Part shown: in pieces, positions 41,449 through 51,248 of the stretch
Position numbering within the stretch: position 1 is the first letter of the stretch
Layout: each line of letters starts with the position of its first letter
NCBI RefSeq assembly: GCF_027889715.1
Contig: NZ_JAPJZH010000006.1
Location: 124,001 to 188,000, forward strand
Reading direction: 5' to 3'
From: Allohoeflea poritis
GTDB lineage: Bacteria; Pseudomonadota; Alphaproteobacteria; Rhizobiales; Rhizobiaceae
DNA length: 64,000 bases
The notes under the pieces: generated by a model
The model's input: the letters and a program-made list of their open reading frames with translations, nothing else
Told to the model about the DNA's origin: nothing
Database searches by the model: none
Made by a program: the position numbers and the translations under genes

Positions 41449-42852
41449 CTATGACGGCCCGATCATGTGCTCGGGCCGGACCGTCGCGTCGAATTCCTCC
41501 GCCGTCACATAGCCGAGCCGCAGGGCTTCCTCTCGCAAGGTCGTGCCGTTCTTGTGGGCGGCCTTGGCGATTTCGGTCGCCTTGTCGTAGCCGATCTTCG
41601 GGGCAAGCGCGGTAACCAGCATCAGCGAACGCTCCATCAGTTCCTGGATATGCTCCTTGTTCGCCTTGATGCCGACCACGCACCGATCGGCAAAGCTGCG
41701 CGATGCCTCGGCCAGCAGTTCGACCGACTGCAGCAAATTATAGGCGAGCAGAGGCTTGTAGACATTGAGCTCGAACTGTCCCTGGCTGCCCGCCATCGAT
41801 ACCGATGTCTGGTTGCCCATCACCTGGACGCAGACCATGGTCATGGCCTCACACTGCGTCGGGTTGACCTTGCCCGGCATGATTGACGAACCCGGCTCGT
41901 TCTCCGGAAGCGACAATTCGCCGAGGCCCGAACGGGGCCCGGAGCCGAGATAGCGGATATCGTTTGCGATCTTGAACAGCGACACGGCAATCGTGTTGAG
42001 CGCGCCGTGTGCAAAAACATAAGCATCGTGGGTGGCCAGGGCCTCGAACTTGTTGGGCGCCGTCTCGAAGGGCAGACCGGTCAGCTCCGCGACCGCTGCG
42101 GCGAACTTCTTGTCGAAACCCTTGACGGAGTTGAGCCCTGTGCCCACCGCCGTGCCGCCCTGGGCAAGATGGTAGAGGCCATCCATGGCCGGCGAAAGCC
42201 GTTCGATGCCGTTGGCGATCTGCGCGGCATAGCCGGAAAACTCCTGCCCCAGGGTGAGCGGCGTGGCGTCCTGCGTATGGGTGCGGCCGATCTTGACGAT
42301 ATCCGCAAACGCCTTCGATTTGCCGTCGACAGCGGCATGGAGATGACGCAGCGCCGGGATCAGCGTCGCACTGATCTCGCGCGCGGCCGCGATGTGCATG
42401 GCCGTCGGGAACGTGTCGTTGGAGGATTGCCCCATATTGACGTGATCGTTCGGGTGAACCGGGTCCTTGGAGCCGATCTTGCCACCCATGAGTTCGATGG
42501 CGCGATTGGATATGACTTCATTGGCATTCATGTTGGACTGCGTGCCGGACCCTGTCTGCCACACGACAAGCGGAAAATGGTCGTCGAAGCGGCCATCGGC
42601 GACTTCCCGCGCCGCCTGGGTGATCGCGTCGGCCCGCGCCTGATCCAGTTTGCCCAGGGCGAGGTTGACCTTGGCAGCGGCCTGCTTGATGACGCCAAGG
42701 GCCGAGATCAGCGGGCGGGGCATCGTCTCGCCGCCGATGGGGAAATTGATCAGCGATCGTGCCGTCTGCGCGCCATAATATTTGTCGGCCGGAACTTCCA
42801 AATTGCCGAAGGAGTCGGATTCAATCCGTGTCGCACCGTCTTTGTCAGCCAT
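41449..42852 (-). CDS. fumC: Fumarase class II
   Basis: A 467-residue homotetrameric fumarase. The signature [16 protein letters not shown] is present with the catalytic Ser in the flexible loop, along with GSGTQSNMN and [19 protein letters not shown]. The ATG at 42852 begins [16 protein letters not shown]; a start three codons earlier is possible. It catalyses fumarate/malate interconversion in the TCA cycle. It ends 4 bases from the convergent LldD-like gene. Confidence 0.95.
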   Translation of the reverse strand: MADKDGATRIESDSFGNLEVPADKYYGAQTARSLINFPIGGETMPRPLISALGVIKQAAAKVNLALGKLDQARADAITQAAREVADGRFDDHFPLVVWQTGSGTQSNMNANEVISNRAIELMGGKIGSKDPVHPNDHVNMGQSSNDTFPTAMHIAAAREISATLIPALRHLHAAVDGKSKAFADIVKIGRTHTQDATPLTLGQEFSGYAAQIANGIERLSPAMDGLYHLAQGGTAVGTGLNSVKGFDKKFAAAVAELTGLPFETAPNKFEALATHDAYVFAHGALNTIAVSLFKIANDIRYLGSGPRSGLGELSLPENEPGSSIMPGKVNPTQCEAMTMVCVQVMGNQTSVSMAGSQGQFELNVYKPLLAYNLLQSVELLAEASRSFADRCVVGIKANKEHIQELMERSLMLVTALAPKIGYDKATEIAKAAHKNGTTLREEALRLGYVTAEEFDATVRPEHMIGPS

Positions 42853-43071
42853 GATTCTCACCTGTTTTCTCTGCGCACCGGAGCCACGGTTTGCCGGGTG
42901 TCGTCGACCAATCTACGTCGGGTCAGACAAGAGCACAAAGGCGCATCAAGCATAGACCAAACTTTATCGCGTCCTTGCGCGTTCCACCCGATCCCCGGCT
43001 TCATATTTTCCCAATAATAATATCGATTTTTTTCTGCTCTTTCTTTATTATCTATTTTGGGAGGTATAACT

Positions 43072-44136
43072 ATGAAATTATCGATGTTGAAAATTTGCGC
43101 CATTGCCGGTGCCGGTATGGCGCTTTCGCTGTCCGCCGCGGCGGCGGAGCCGTGCATGAAGGTGACGCTGACCGGAACGCAGGGCGGGCCGCCGCTGTTC
43201 AACGGGCAGGCCGGTGCCGGAACGCTCGTGCAATATGGCGACGAGACCAACGGATGCGGCGCGGTGAAGCTGCAGTTCGACACCGGCCGGGGAACCAATA
43301 TGCGCCTGTCGCAAATGAAGGTGCCCGTCGGCAAGCTCGACGCGATCTTCTTTACCCATATGCACTCCGACCACACGGAAGGTCTGCACGACATTTTGCA
43401 ACTGCGCTGGCACTTCAATTCCGGCGGTCCGAAAGTCGATGTCGTCTGCAGCGACGACGCCAAATCGCCATTGGGCCACACGCTGAGTTGCAGCCGTTAC
43501 GTGACCCATATCGGCGATTCCCTGATCGAATCGGGCGAGATCGCGCAGCGGCTGGCCGAAAACAAGAAGCGGCTGCCCGGTGGCCCGGCCGATCTGGTCA
43601 ATATCATGACCTTTTCACCCGGCGGCGATCCGATGGGCGTTTGGCAAAAAGGCGATGTAACCGTCTCGGCCATCGGCTCGAAACACATTCCCGGACACGC
43701 GTCCTACCGCGTCGACACACCGGCGGGAAGTGTTGTCGTGGGCGGTGATGCCGGCAATGACAAACCGGCACCGCCGCGTCCGTCTTCAACGTCCGAGCAG
43801 GTCGAAAAACTTGCCCAGGGCGCCGATGTTCTGGTGCACTCGACAATCCATCCGGTGATGGGTCCCGACAAGGAAAGCGGCTTCCCGCCGCCGATCTATT
43901 TCCGCCAGAGCAATGCATCGGACCTCGGTGCGCTTTCCAAGCGGGCGGGTGTCAAAAATCTGATGCTGACGCATCTGATTCCGCCCATGGGCGCCGCCAG
44001 GCAGGGCCCCTTCCCGATTCCCGGCGGAGCGCTCGATGAGGCGTCGTACAAGGACGCTGTCGCGGGCGGCGGTTACGAGGGCAATACGATTGTCGGCACG
44101 GATCTGGCGACGATCACCCTGCCGGCAAAGAATTAG
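43072..44136 (+). CDS. Exported metallo-beta-lactamase-fold hydrolase
   Basis: A 354-residue protein with a Sec signal peptide (1-23, ending SAAAA). It has an MBL domain with THMHSDHTEGL (metal ligands H-x-H-x-DH), a later GGDAGN and a LTHLIPPM His. It most resembles exported MBL proteins of the arylsulfatase/RNase Z-like branch, with no clear substrate. GGGAGGT precedes ATG 43072. Placed alone with a terminator-like hairpin just downstream (44164). Confidence 0.85.
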   Translation: MKLSMLKICAIAGAGMALSLSAAAAEPCMKVTLTGTQGGPPLFNGQAGAGTLVQYGDETNGCGAVKLQFDTGRGTNMRLSQMKVPVGKLDAIFFTHMHSDHTEGLHDILQLRWHFNSGGPKVDVVCSDDAKSPLGHTLSCSRYVTHIGDSLIESGEIAQRLAENKKRLPGGPADLVNIMTFSPGGDPMGVWQKGDVTVSAIGSKHIPGHASYRVDTPAGSVVVGGDAGNDKPAPPRPSSTSEQVEKLAQGADVLVHSTIHPVMGPDKESGFPPPIYFRQSNASDLGALSKRAGVKNLMLTHLIPPMGAARQGPFPIPGGALDEASYKDAVAGGGYEGNTIVGTDLATITLPAKN

Positions 44137-44163
44137 AACATCCGTCAGGCACGTAAGTGAAAC

Positions 44164-44193
44164 GGCCCGCCGAACGTCATGTTGCGGCGGGCC
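44164..44193. terminator. GC-rich hairpin between convergent genes
   Basis: GGCCCGCCG (44164-44172) pairs with CGGCGGGCC (44185-44193), a perfect 9-bp stem with a 12-nt loop, between the stop codons of convergent genes (44136 and 44227). No T-run is attached, so a terminator or processing role is likely but not certain. Confidence 0.55.
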
Positions 44194-44226
44194 ATTCCAT
44201 GTGGGTAATGGAGTTGCGGCGGACGT

Positions 44227-44931
44227 TCAGCCGGTCATGGAATTCAGTCGCATGCGCAGAAATTCGCCGGTCGCCGTGTAGTGGTGAATCAGCAACTCGA
44301 CGGCGCGGTCCGCCTCATGCGCGATGGCTGCCTCGCAGATCGCCAGGTGTTCGGCGGCCACGTTGCGGGACGGGTAGGCAACCGCGCCCGCCAGATTCCG
44401 GTAGCGGATGTTGAGATCGTAGAGCTGCTCGCAAAAGCCCACCAGGAAACCGGAACCACAGGCCGAAAGCAGCGACATGTGAAACAGCTTGTGAGCTTGC
44501 TCCCAGCCGGGACTTGCAGCATCCGCACCCGGTGCGGAGCGCGGTGTCCTGGTCAACCTGTGATGGGCAAGCAGGACGCCTTCCTCCCAGGCGGTCGATC
44601 CGGAGGCGATGGATTCGCGCAGCGCGCGTTCTTCCAGCCAGCAGCGTGTGCGCAGCAGCTCCTCGAAGGCCGTGACGGAGATATCCGAGACGCGGAAGCC
44701 GCGCTGATCCAATCGTTGGACCAGGCCCTCGGATGTCAGCATGCTGAGCGCCTCGCGAACGGGGCTGGCGCCCACCTCATAGTGCTCACGCAGCGTCTCG
44801 ATTTTCAGCTTCTGCCCCGGCTGAAGCGCGCCGTTCAAAATGTCGTCGCGAAGGCGGTCGAACAGCTGGGCCGTTATCGACGCCCCACCCGAACCAGCGG
44901 CAACCGTTTCCAGACCCCGTTCAGCAGACAT
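44227..44931 (-). CDS. GntR-family regulator, FCD domain
   Basis: A 234-residue FadR-type regulator. The winged helix-turn-helix is at 18-88 (LRDDILNGALQPGQKL, then GASPVREALSMLTSEGLV). The C-terminal FCD helices (FEELLRTRCWLEERALRES, HKLFHMSLLSACGS) bind a carboxylate or metal by family. It lies at the end of the aromatic/TRAP operon on the same strand and likely responds to its substrate. A palindrome at 45015-45029 sits upstream. Confidence 0.9.
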   Translation of the reverse strand: MSAERGLETVAAGSGGASITAQLFDRLRDDILNGALQPGQKLKIETLREHYEVGASPVREALSMLTSEGLVQRLDQRGFRVSDISVTAFEELLRTRCWLEERALRESIASGSTAWEEGVLLAHHRLTRTPRSAPGADAASPGWEQAHKLFHMSLLSACGSGFLVGFCEQLYDLNIRYRNLAGAVAYPSRNVAAEHLAICEAAIAHEADRAVELLIHHYTATGEFLRMRLNSMTG

Positions 44932-45014
44932 GTCCCTTCACCCCATCAGTTGCTTGCAGCACCCCAGAACAACGCCTCATACAGCCCATCTATATAATAA
45001 GCGGCTCCGGAATT

Positions 45015-45029
45015 GGTAAATTTTTTACC
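45015..45029. promoter_or_regulatory. GGTAAA-TTT-TTTACC palindrome upstream of gntR
   Basis: GGTAAA (45015-45020) and TTTACC (45024-45029) form a perfect inverted repeat around TTT. It lies 84 bases before the GntR start. FCD-type GntR proteins bind short palindromes with GGT/ACC or TNGT/ACNA half-sites, so autoregulation is plausible. I found no second copy upstream of the divergent pair at 51146-51248. Confidence 0.55.
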
Positions 45030-45076
45030 CAGTTACGCAGTTCCCGTTGATCGATCCACCCTCGCCCCGGCTTGCC

Positions 45077-45955
45077 CTACTCGGATGTATCGGCGGCCAG
45101 CACAAAGTCAAAGTCAACCGTATAATAGGGCGACGTCAGCCGGGGCTTTGCCTCGAAATCCTCCGGGACCAGATTACGATCGGTCTGCTCCACATAATTC
45201 ATGATCAGGTCGGAACGCACCCCGAACACCGCATCTTCGTCGAGATAGGGATCGTCGCTCGGAAAGACTTCTGTGACGAGCGTGCGATATCCGGGCGCCA
45301 TGACGATGAAATGCAGATGCGACGGCCGCCAGGGATGGCGTCCGGTGGCATGCAGCAACTCGCCGACCGGGCCGTCGTCAGGAACCGTGTAGGGCGCCGG
45401 CCGAACCGTGGTGAAGGCATAATCGCCATTGTCGCGTGCCGTCAGCCGTGCACGCAGGTTGTATTCCGGCTGCTGGGGATCCTGGTTCGAATAAAGCCCG
45501 TTGTCCGCCGTTTGCCAGATTTCGATCTCGGCGCCGCTGATCGGATTGCCGGCCGGATCGCGGACCGCGCCCTTCACGACCACGGTCGCCCCGTCATTGT
45601 CGTTTTTCAGATCGCCGCCATAGGCCAGGGGAGGCGCGCCGAGAATGTGGAACGGACCGAGCACGCTCGACGAAGTGGCATCCGGCTTCGAGTTGACCAT
45701 GTCCACCAGGGACGACACACCGAGGACATCGGAGAACAGAACGAACTCGTTGCGCTCATCATCGGTTATCTCGCCGGTTTTGGTCAGCAGCTCGATCGCC
45801 TTGCGCCATTCGGCATGGGTCAGGCCGGTTTCCCGGACAAAGGTGTGCAGGTGCTTGGCCAGATGTTCCAGGAGAAAGCGCAGCCTCGGCGAAGTTTCCG
45901 GACCGCAATAATCCAGGAAGGTCTGTGTCAGCGTATCGGCGGTGACATGGCGCAT
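45077..45955 (-). CDS. Intradiol ring-cleavage dioxygenase (catechol/hydroxyquinol type)
   Basis: A 292-residue Fe(III) dioxygenase. An N-terminal helical dimerisation region (5-95, QTFLDYCGPETSPRLRFLLE) is typical of catechol and hydroxyquinol 1,2-dioxygenases. The metal ligands are Tyr155 (GLYS), Tyr189 (APYTVP), His213 and His215 (RPSHLHF). The protein opens an ortho-diol ring to a muconate. ATG 45955 is chosen. It follows the TRAP genes by 12 bases in one operon, so the transported compound probably feeds a ring-cleavage route. Chloro- or hydroxyquinol preference cannot be told. Confidence 0.9.
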   Translation of the reverse strand: MRHVTADTLTQTFLDYCGPETSPRLRFLLEHLAKHLHTFVRETGLTHAEWRKAIELLTKTGEITDDERNEFVLFSDVLGVSSLVDMVNSKPDATSSSVLGPFHILGAPPLAYGGDLKNDNDGATVVVKGAVRDPAGNPISGAEIEIWQTADNGLYSNQDPQQPEYNLRARLTARDNGDYAFTTVRPAPYTVPDDGPVGELLHATGRHPWRPSHLHFIVMAPGYRTLVTEVFPSDDPYLDEDAVFGVRSDLIMNYVEQTDRNLVPEDFEAKPRLTSPYYTVDFDFVLAADTSE

Positions 45956-45967
45956 GGCGCTCTCCAA

Positions 45968-47281
45968 TCAATTCAGCAGATAAGTGGTCAGTATCGGGAA
46001 CCGGATGATCACGATCAGGACGAGGAGCATCACGAAAGCGAACGGCAACGCGCCCAGGAAGACATCCTTCAATGATATTCGGTCGTCGTTCAGCGTCGCC
46101 TTGATGACAAAGCAGGATATGCCGAGCGGTGGCGTCAGCAGGCCTATTTCGGCGCCGATGACGGTAACCAGTCCGAACCAGATGAGGCTGAGACCCATGG
46201 GCTCGATCACATCGATGAAGAGCGGCACGACGATCAGGATGATCGATGCCGTGTCGAGAAGGGTCCCGAGGAACAGCATCAGCACCACATAGGCAACCAT
46301 GATCCAGAAGAAGCTGAGATTCTGGCTGTCGAGGAACTCGCGCAACTCGTTCGGCAAGTCGACGAAACCGAGCATGCGGCTGTAGAATGACGCGGCGGTG
46401 ATCAGGAACAGGATGCTGGCGGTGATGTGCCCGGTTTCAAGCAATGCCTCCCAGAAGGAGCCCGCCGTCATGCGCCGGCGCACAACCGCAATGATCAGGC
46501 CAGCCAGCGATCCGGCCGCACCGGCTTCCACCGGCGTCAGCCAGCCGGTGTAGATGCCGCCCAGCACGATGACGATGAGACCGACGATGGGCGCGGTCTT
46601 GCCGAACAACTCACCCCAGCCGAGCAGGTCTTCATCGGCAATCGGCTCGATGCGGCCCCCTATGGCCTGCGGGCGGACCTTTCCGGCGATGAAGATCGCG
46701 ACAATATAGGCGAGCGCCAGCACGATGCCCGGGATGATACCGGCGATGAACATCTCGCCGACGGACACTTCGGCCACGAAGGAATAGATGATCAGCATCG
46801 CGCTCGGCGGGATGATCATGCCGAGCACGGAAGAACCGGCCACGACACCAACCGCGAAACGCCTGTTATAGTCGAGACGAAGCATCTCCGGGACGGACAC
46901 TTTGGTGAAAACCGAGGCCGACGCGATCGACGAGCCGGTGACGGCGGCGAACACCGCGTTGGCGCCGACAGTGGCCATGCCGATGCCGCCGCGTATGCGG
47001 CGGAAGACCTGGTTCATGACGTCGTATACATCCTTGCCGAGCCCCGCTTTCGACACCACGAGGCCCATGAAGGTAAACAGCGGTATGGTCGCGAACTCAT
47101 ATTCGGTCACACTGTCGCCGATGGTCTGGCGCAGGAAGTTGATGGCGAGGATCGGACGTTCGCTGACGATCCAGAGCGTGACGAAGGACACACTGGCAAG
47201 CGCTATGGGAATGTACACGCCGAGATAGATCATCACGACGATGGCAACGACCGAGAGTATGCCGATTTCTACCGGGCTCAT
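45968..47281 (-). CDS. TRAP transporter large permease (DctM)
   Basis: A 437-residue integral membrane protein with about 12 hydrophobic helices and typical DctM motifs (PLFTFMGLVVSKAG, PPSAMLIIYS, FLGTLLDTASIILI). It carries the Na+-driven substrate path with DctQ. It overlaps the small permease stop by 1 base and precedes the dioxygenase by 12 bases. Confidence 0.95.
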   Translation of the reverse strand: MSPVEIGILSVVAIVVMIYLGVYIPIALASVSFVTLWIVSERPILAINFLRQTIGDSVTEYEFATIPLFTFMGLVVSKAGLGKDVYDVMNQVFRRIRGGIGMATVGANAVFAAVTGSSIASASVFTKVSVPEMLRLDYNRRFAVGVVAGSSVLGMIIPPSAMLIIYSFVAEVSVGEMFIAGIIPGIVLALAYIVAIFIAGKVRPQAIGGRIEPIADEDLLGWGELFGKTAPIVGLIVIVLGGIYTGWLTPVEAGAAGSLAGLIIAVVRRRMTAGSFWEALLETGHITASILFLITAASFYSRMLGFVDLPNELREFLDSQNLSFFWIMVAYVVLMLFLGTLLDTASIILIVVPLFIDVIEPMGLSLIWFGLVTVIGAEIGLLTPPLGISCFVIKATLNDDRISLKDVFLGALPFAFVMLLVLIVIIRFPILTTYLLN

Positions 47282-47949
47282 CAGCTTGTCTCCCCGGCGC
47301 TGTCGCGCAACTCTTCATCCGCGGTATGCGGCGGCTCTCCCGGAGCCTTCAGTTCATGGCCGAAAACGACCTTCAGGAAAAACAGCACCGTGCACAGGCC
47401 GGCGCTGCCGGTAATGACCGCATTGGCCGGCCACCAGGGCACGGTGAAGACGCCGAGCGTGCCGAAATAGTGGCAGCGTCCGGTGGCGGCGACGAAATCG
47501 GTCCACAAGTCACCGGTCGGTTTTGGGCCGAACTCCGGCGGCGTGAAATAGTGACAGGTTTCGAACGCCTCAACCAATGTCGGGAAAGTGGCGTAGGTAA
47601 TCAGAGCCATCAACACGAAGGAAATGCCATCGATCACCCGGTAGAACGCGTCGGCAATTCGCGGATGGCTATCGCGAATGAGGACGAGAAACCCGTCCGA
47701 GCGCGTCAGCCGGTTGACGCGCACCACGTCGGGCAACTGCATGAACACGATGAAAATCATCGAGAAAATGACGATCTCGACGACGCCGAGGAACGGCGAG
47801 TGGAACACGCCGCGCGCAACGACATCGATGTTCATGACGATGACCAGCACCAGCACCGTCAGGGTCCCGACGGCGTTGGCGCCGATCGCCAGTGATTTTG
47901 CCAGACCGGTCAGTTTACGGGCGACCTGTATCCCGATTTGACTTTGCAT
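47281..47949 (-). CDS. TRAP transporter small permease (DctQ)
   Basis: A 222-residue protein with four membrane helices (around 25-45, 60-80, 105-127 and 170-190), the DctQ topology. It contains MNIDVVARGVFHSPFLGVVE in its first half. This is somewhat longer than the usual 160-200 residues because of a loop near residues 127-165 rich in His, Phe and Cys. It pairs with the DctM gene. Confidence 0.9.
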   Translation of the reverse strand: MQSQIGIQVARKLTGLAKSLAIGANAVGTLTVLVLVIVMNIDVVARGVFHSPFLGVVEIVIFSMIFIVFMQLPDVVRVNRLTRSDGFLVLIRDSHPRIADAFYRVIDGISFVLMALITYATFPTLVEAFETCHYFTPPEFGPKPTGDLWTDFVAATGRCHYFGTLGVFTVPWWPANAVITGSAGLCTVLFFLKVVFGHELKAPGEPPHTADEELRDSAGETS

Positions 47950-47967
47950 AGCAGGCCGCCCGCAATC

Positions 47968-49059
47968 CTAGTTGGTTGCCGCCCAGTCGCGAACGGGCAC
48001 CGAGCCCGCATCCTTCAGCTTCTGGACATAGGAGCCGAGCATGGCGGTTCCCGGTGCGCCTTTCGTGTCGAGCGCGCCGGCCCACTCTTCGGCGATGTTG
48101 GGCATAGCGTCGGCCCATGCGGCGCGCTGGTCCTCGGACAGGACAACGACGGTGCCGCCGGCCTCCTTGAAGGCATCCAGCGATGTGGCGGCGCGATCCA
48201 TGGCGACGGCGGCAACACGGTCCCGATATTCGATCGCGACCGATTCAAGCACCCGCTTGACCTCATCGGGAAGCTTGTCCCACACGTCCTTGTTGACGGT
48301 GACCGTCTTGGAATTGACCGCGCCAAGATCGACCTTGAGCATATGCGGCGCGACTTCGTTGATCTTGAAGGTCATCGCCGCTTCCGGCCAGAGCATCGCG
48401 GCATCGACGACACCGGTCTGCAGCATGTTGTAGAAATTCGGCAGCCCGCCGCGCACGCCGGCCACATCCTTCAGCCCTTCCAGGTAGCGCAGATTGTATC
48501 CGGCGCCGGCCAGTTTCAGGCCGGTCAGGTCGTCAAGCGAATTGATCGGCGTCTTCGAAAAGATCTGGTAGCTGTCGAGAACCACCCCGGTCGCAAGATA
48601 AACCTGGTTTTCGGCAGCAAACTCAGCCTGCATCTGCGGGTATTCCTTGGCGATCTCGTCCACCGCCTTGGCGACGATACGCGCATCGGAAGAGACCATC
48701 GGGGTCGCGGCCGAGATTGCCTGGCTCGGCAGGGCCGAATTGTGGAAGATCGTCGTCACGATGCCGATATCGCCGAGGCCGAGCTTGATGCCCTCGAGAA
48801 CCCCGCGCGGCTTGACGATCTGGCCGCCATAGGCCTGCTGCCAGTCGATCTTGTAGTTGCCCGTGCGGGCAAGTTCCTCGTCCACGCGCGGAATGAAGAA
48901 GCCGGAAAACTCCTTCACCCACATGGATCGCTCCGGATATCCGTCGATGGCGATCATCTTGATCGTCTCTGTCGCGGATGCAGGAACCATGGCCGTCGAG
49001 ATGGTCACGCCGATCGCGGCAGCCGCGGTCAAGAAAGACCTGCGTAGCAATTTGTTCAT
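47968..49059 (-). CDS. TRAP substrate-binding protein (DctP family)
   Basis: A 363-residue periplasmic binding protein with a twin-arginine-like or Sec signal (RRSFLTAAAAIGVTISTAMVPASA; the RRSFL motif is a possible Tat signal). FSKTPINSLDDLTGLKLAGAG is the DctP motif region with a carboxylate-binding residue. Ligand unknown; aromatic or dicarboxylic acid is plausible given the operon. Nineteen bases separate it from the DctQ gene. Confidence 0.9.
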   Translation of the reverse strand: MNKLLRRSFLTAAAAIGVTISTAMVPASATETIKMIAIDGYPERSMWVKEFSGFFIPRVDEELARTGNYKIDWQQAYGGQIVKPRGVLEGIKLGLGDIGIVTTIFHNSALPSQAISAATPMVSSDARIVAKAVDEIAKEYPQMQAEFAAENQVYLATGVVLDSYQIFSKTPINSLDDLTGLKLAGAGYNLRYLEGLKDVAGVRGGLPNFYNMLQTGVVDAAMLWPEAAMTFKINEVAPHMLKVDLGAVNSKTVTVNKDVWDKLPDEVKRVLESVAIEYRDRVAAVAMDRAATSLDAFKEAGGTVVVLSEDQRAAWADAMPNIAEEWAGALDTKGAPGTAMLGSYVQKLKDAGSVPVRDWAATN

Positions 49060-49113
49060 TTCCTTCCTCCTTTGCGACGGTCAACCTCCCGCTGACCGGT
49101 TCCGACAGCGGCG

Positions 49114-49572
49114 CTAGTCCGCCGGCTGCCAAATTTCGACAATTTCCGTCCCGGCGCCCGTAAAGAGCTTGGAAAGCGGGCAGAACTTCCTGACTTCGGC
49201 GGCAAGGCGCGTCAGGTCGTCCGCGGACGCGCTTCCGTTGCTGGTGACGGTCAGCTCGATCCTTGTGAACGGCACATCGATCTCCTCTTCCAGCGTGACG
49301 CCACGCCGGTCGAATGCGCATTTGGCCGAGATATCCAGATGGCCGATATCGATCCCCAGGCGGTCGGCACATTTGTGGCCGATGACATTGGTGCACCCGA
49401 TCAGCGCCGCCAGCGCCGTATCGGTGGGCGTCGGCCCGGCATTGGTGCCGCCGCGCTCCGCCGGCTCATCGATGGCGAATTCCAGGTCGCGGATGGCAAT
49501 GTCCGAACGCGAATGGCTGGGGCATGTGGCAGTTGCCCTGAGCATGACTTCGGTTTTCATTCGAATGGCCAT
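49114..49572 (-). CDS. OsmC-family protein
   Basis: A 152-residue OsmC/Ohr-superfamily protein. Two redox-like Cys occur in the expected places: GCTNVIGHKCAD carries one and KFCPLSKLF the other. The GPTPTDTALAALIG motif is typical. It may reduce organic hydroperoxides or bind small molecules. ATG 49572 follows GAGGACGGG; the next ATG is at 49560. It is inside the aromatic operon. Confidence 0.85.
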   Translation of the reverse strand: MAIRMKTEVMLRATATCPSHSRSDIAIRDLEFAIDEPAERGGTNAGPTPTDTALAALIGCTNVIGHKCADRLGIDIGHLDISAKCAFDRRGVTLEEEIDVPFTRIELTVTSNGSASADDLTRLAAEVRKFCPLSKLFTGAGTEIVEIWQPAD

Positions 49573-49583
49573 CAATCCCGTCC

Positions 49584-50264
49584 TCAGGCGAAGCTGCACA
49601 CATCCTCGAAGTCGAAGCGCGGCAATTTGTGAAACAGAGCGCCTTCGTCGGCATAGCCCAGATTGCACAGAAAATTGGACCGCAGCGTCGTGCCGGCGAA
49701 GAACTCCCGATCGACGATCTCGTTCGAAAAGCCGGACATGGCGCCGACATCAAGGCCAAGCGCGCGCGCGGCAATCATCAGATAGGCGCCCTGGAGTGTG
49801 CCGTTGCGAAACGCCGTGTCTTCGGCAAATTCGGGCTTGCCCTCGAAATGCGGGCGCCTGTCCTCATGCGGGAAGAGAAACGGCAACTCGCGCCAGAACT
49901 CCAGGTCATGCGCGACGATGACGGTGACCGGTGCTGTCGCCATCTTCGGCACATTTGCCGGTTTCAGGGATTTGGCGAGTTTCTCGCGCCCCTCCGGCGA
50001 GCGCACGAAAACAAAGCGCGCCGGCGAACTGTTCATGCTGGTCGCGCCCATCTTCACGATGTCGTAGAGCTGACGCAGCGTTTCTTCCGCCACCGGGCGG
50101 TCCGTCCAGGCGTAGTGCGAGCGCGCGCCCGACAGGACCAGCCTGATCTCATCTTCGCCAAGTTGCCGGATGCGCTCGCGCAACTGCCGGACGTGGTCCT
50201 GGGCTTGCCTGCGCATCGCCTCCAGTTTCTCACCGGTCGGCGCTTCCTGTGGCGGCTTGATCAT
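49584..50264 (-). CDS. Nitroreductase-family FMN protein
   Basis: A 226-residue protein of the nitroreductase fold: RSHYAWTDRPVAEETLRQLYDIV with the phosphate contact, MNSSPARFVFV, and the C-terminal LGLDVGAMSGF, LGYADE motifs. These enzymes reduce nitro-, quinone- or enone-type substrates with NAD(P)H. It overlaps the FAH gene by 4 bases and precedes OsmC by 11. In an aromatic operon it could reduce a quinone or the ring. Confidence 0.85.
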   Translation of the reverse strand: MIKPPQEAPTGEKLEAMRRQAQDHVRQLRERIRQLGEDEIRLVLSGARSHYAWTDRPVAEETLRQLYDIVKMGATSMNSSPARFVFVRSPEGREKLAKSLKPANVPKMATAPVTVIVAHDLEFWRELPFLFPHEDRRPHFEGKPEFAEDTAFRNGTLQGAYLMIAARALGLDVGAMSGFSNEIVDREFFAGTTLRSNFLCNLGYADEGALFHKLPRFDFEDVCSFA

Positions 50265-51145
50265 GCGGCGGCCTCGTTCTTGGCGGCATCAGCTTCGCTG
50301 ACAACGGGATTGCTGCAGGTGCAAATGTTCTCGATCTCGACTTCGACCACGTCGCCCGGAAACATGAAAACCGGGGGTGTTCGGGCGTGGCCGACACCGG
50401 GCGGTGTTCCCATTGCGATAAGGTCGCCCGGCTCCAGCGTCATGAACTCCGAAACCGTCGCGATGGTCTTGGCGACCGGCCACATCATGTCGGAGGTGTT
50501 GGCGTCCTGCATGACCTGCCCGTTCAGGCGCGACTGTATTTTCAGACCGGCCGCGCCGGCCGGCAATTCGTCGGGCGTAACGATGATCGGCCCGAGAGAG
50601 CCGGTCGCGTCGAAATTCTTGCCCGGCGTCCACTGGTGCGTCTTGCGCTGATAATCGCGCACGGAGCCGTCATTGAAGACGGTGTAGCCGAAGACGTGGC
50701 CGAGCGCGTCCTCTTCCCTGATGTGACGCCCGCCCCTGCCGATGATGACCATCAGCTCGACTTCATAGTCAAGGCGGTCCGAACAGTCCGGCTTTATCAT
50801 GGGCGCGCCAGCCGCCATCATGGAACTCGGCACGCGGATGAACATGGCCGGATAGCTGGGAATCTCGTAGCCACCCTCCTTGACATGGTCGACGTAATTC
50901 AGCCCCAGGCACAAGATCTTGCCGAACCGGTTGAACGGCAATGCCGGGCTCAGCGAGGCAGCAGGCACCGGCGCGCCCGATTTTGCCGCCTCGACGGCAG
51001 CGGCCGTCTGCGCCGGACCACCGGCAATAGTGCCGTAAAGGTCCGTCCCGTCCATGCCGCCCCGGCCGGTGACGCGATAGGCATCCTCACCCTCAACAAC
51101 GTATAGTGCCGTATCCTGCCCGTCTCGGGCGACCATGAAGCGCAT
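50261..51145 (-). CDS. Fumarylacetoacetate hydrolase (FAH) family protein
   Basis: A 294-residue FAH-superfamily enzyme. The metal triad is in LDYEVELMVIIGRGG (Glu-x-Glu) with the following VFNDGSVRDYQRK, and WTPGKNFDATGSLGP is the conserved loop. The family performs hydrolysis or decarboxylation of ring-cleavage products. ATG 51145 is the first of the leftward aromatic operon and is 104 bases from the divergent YciI gene. Product identity is unclear. Confidence 0.85.
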   Translation of the reverse strand: MRFMVARDGQDTALYVVEGEDAYRVTGRGGMDGTDLYGTIAGGPAQTAAAVEAAKSGAPVPAASLSPALPFNRFGKILCLGLNYVDHVKEGGYEIPSYPAMFIRVPSSMMAAGAPMIKPDCSDRLDYEVELMVIIGRGGRHIREEDALGHVFGYTVFNDGSVRDYQRKTHQWTPGKNFDATGSLGPIIVTPDELPAGAAGLKIQSRLNGQVMQDANTSDMMWPVAKTIATVSEFMTLEPGDLIAMGTPPGVGHARTPPVFMFPGDVVEVEIENICTCSNPVVSEADAAKNEAAA

Positions 51146-51248
51146 TGCATTCCTCCTTGCTCGCCTCGAAATAATCAATAATTTCTTGCTTTGTCAAATT
51201 ATATCGATATTTTTATCCGAAATCACAATCACAACGCAGGACACCGCC

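Noticed and set aside
42007-43017. Long rightward open frame opposite fumC
   Set aside because: fumC is certain; the antisense frame has no family features.
47938-49047. Long rightward open frame opposite the DctP gene
   Set aside because: Shadow of a clear TRAP binding-protein gene.
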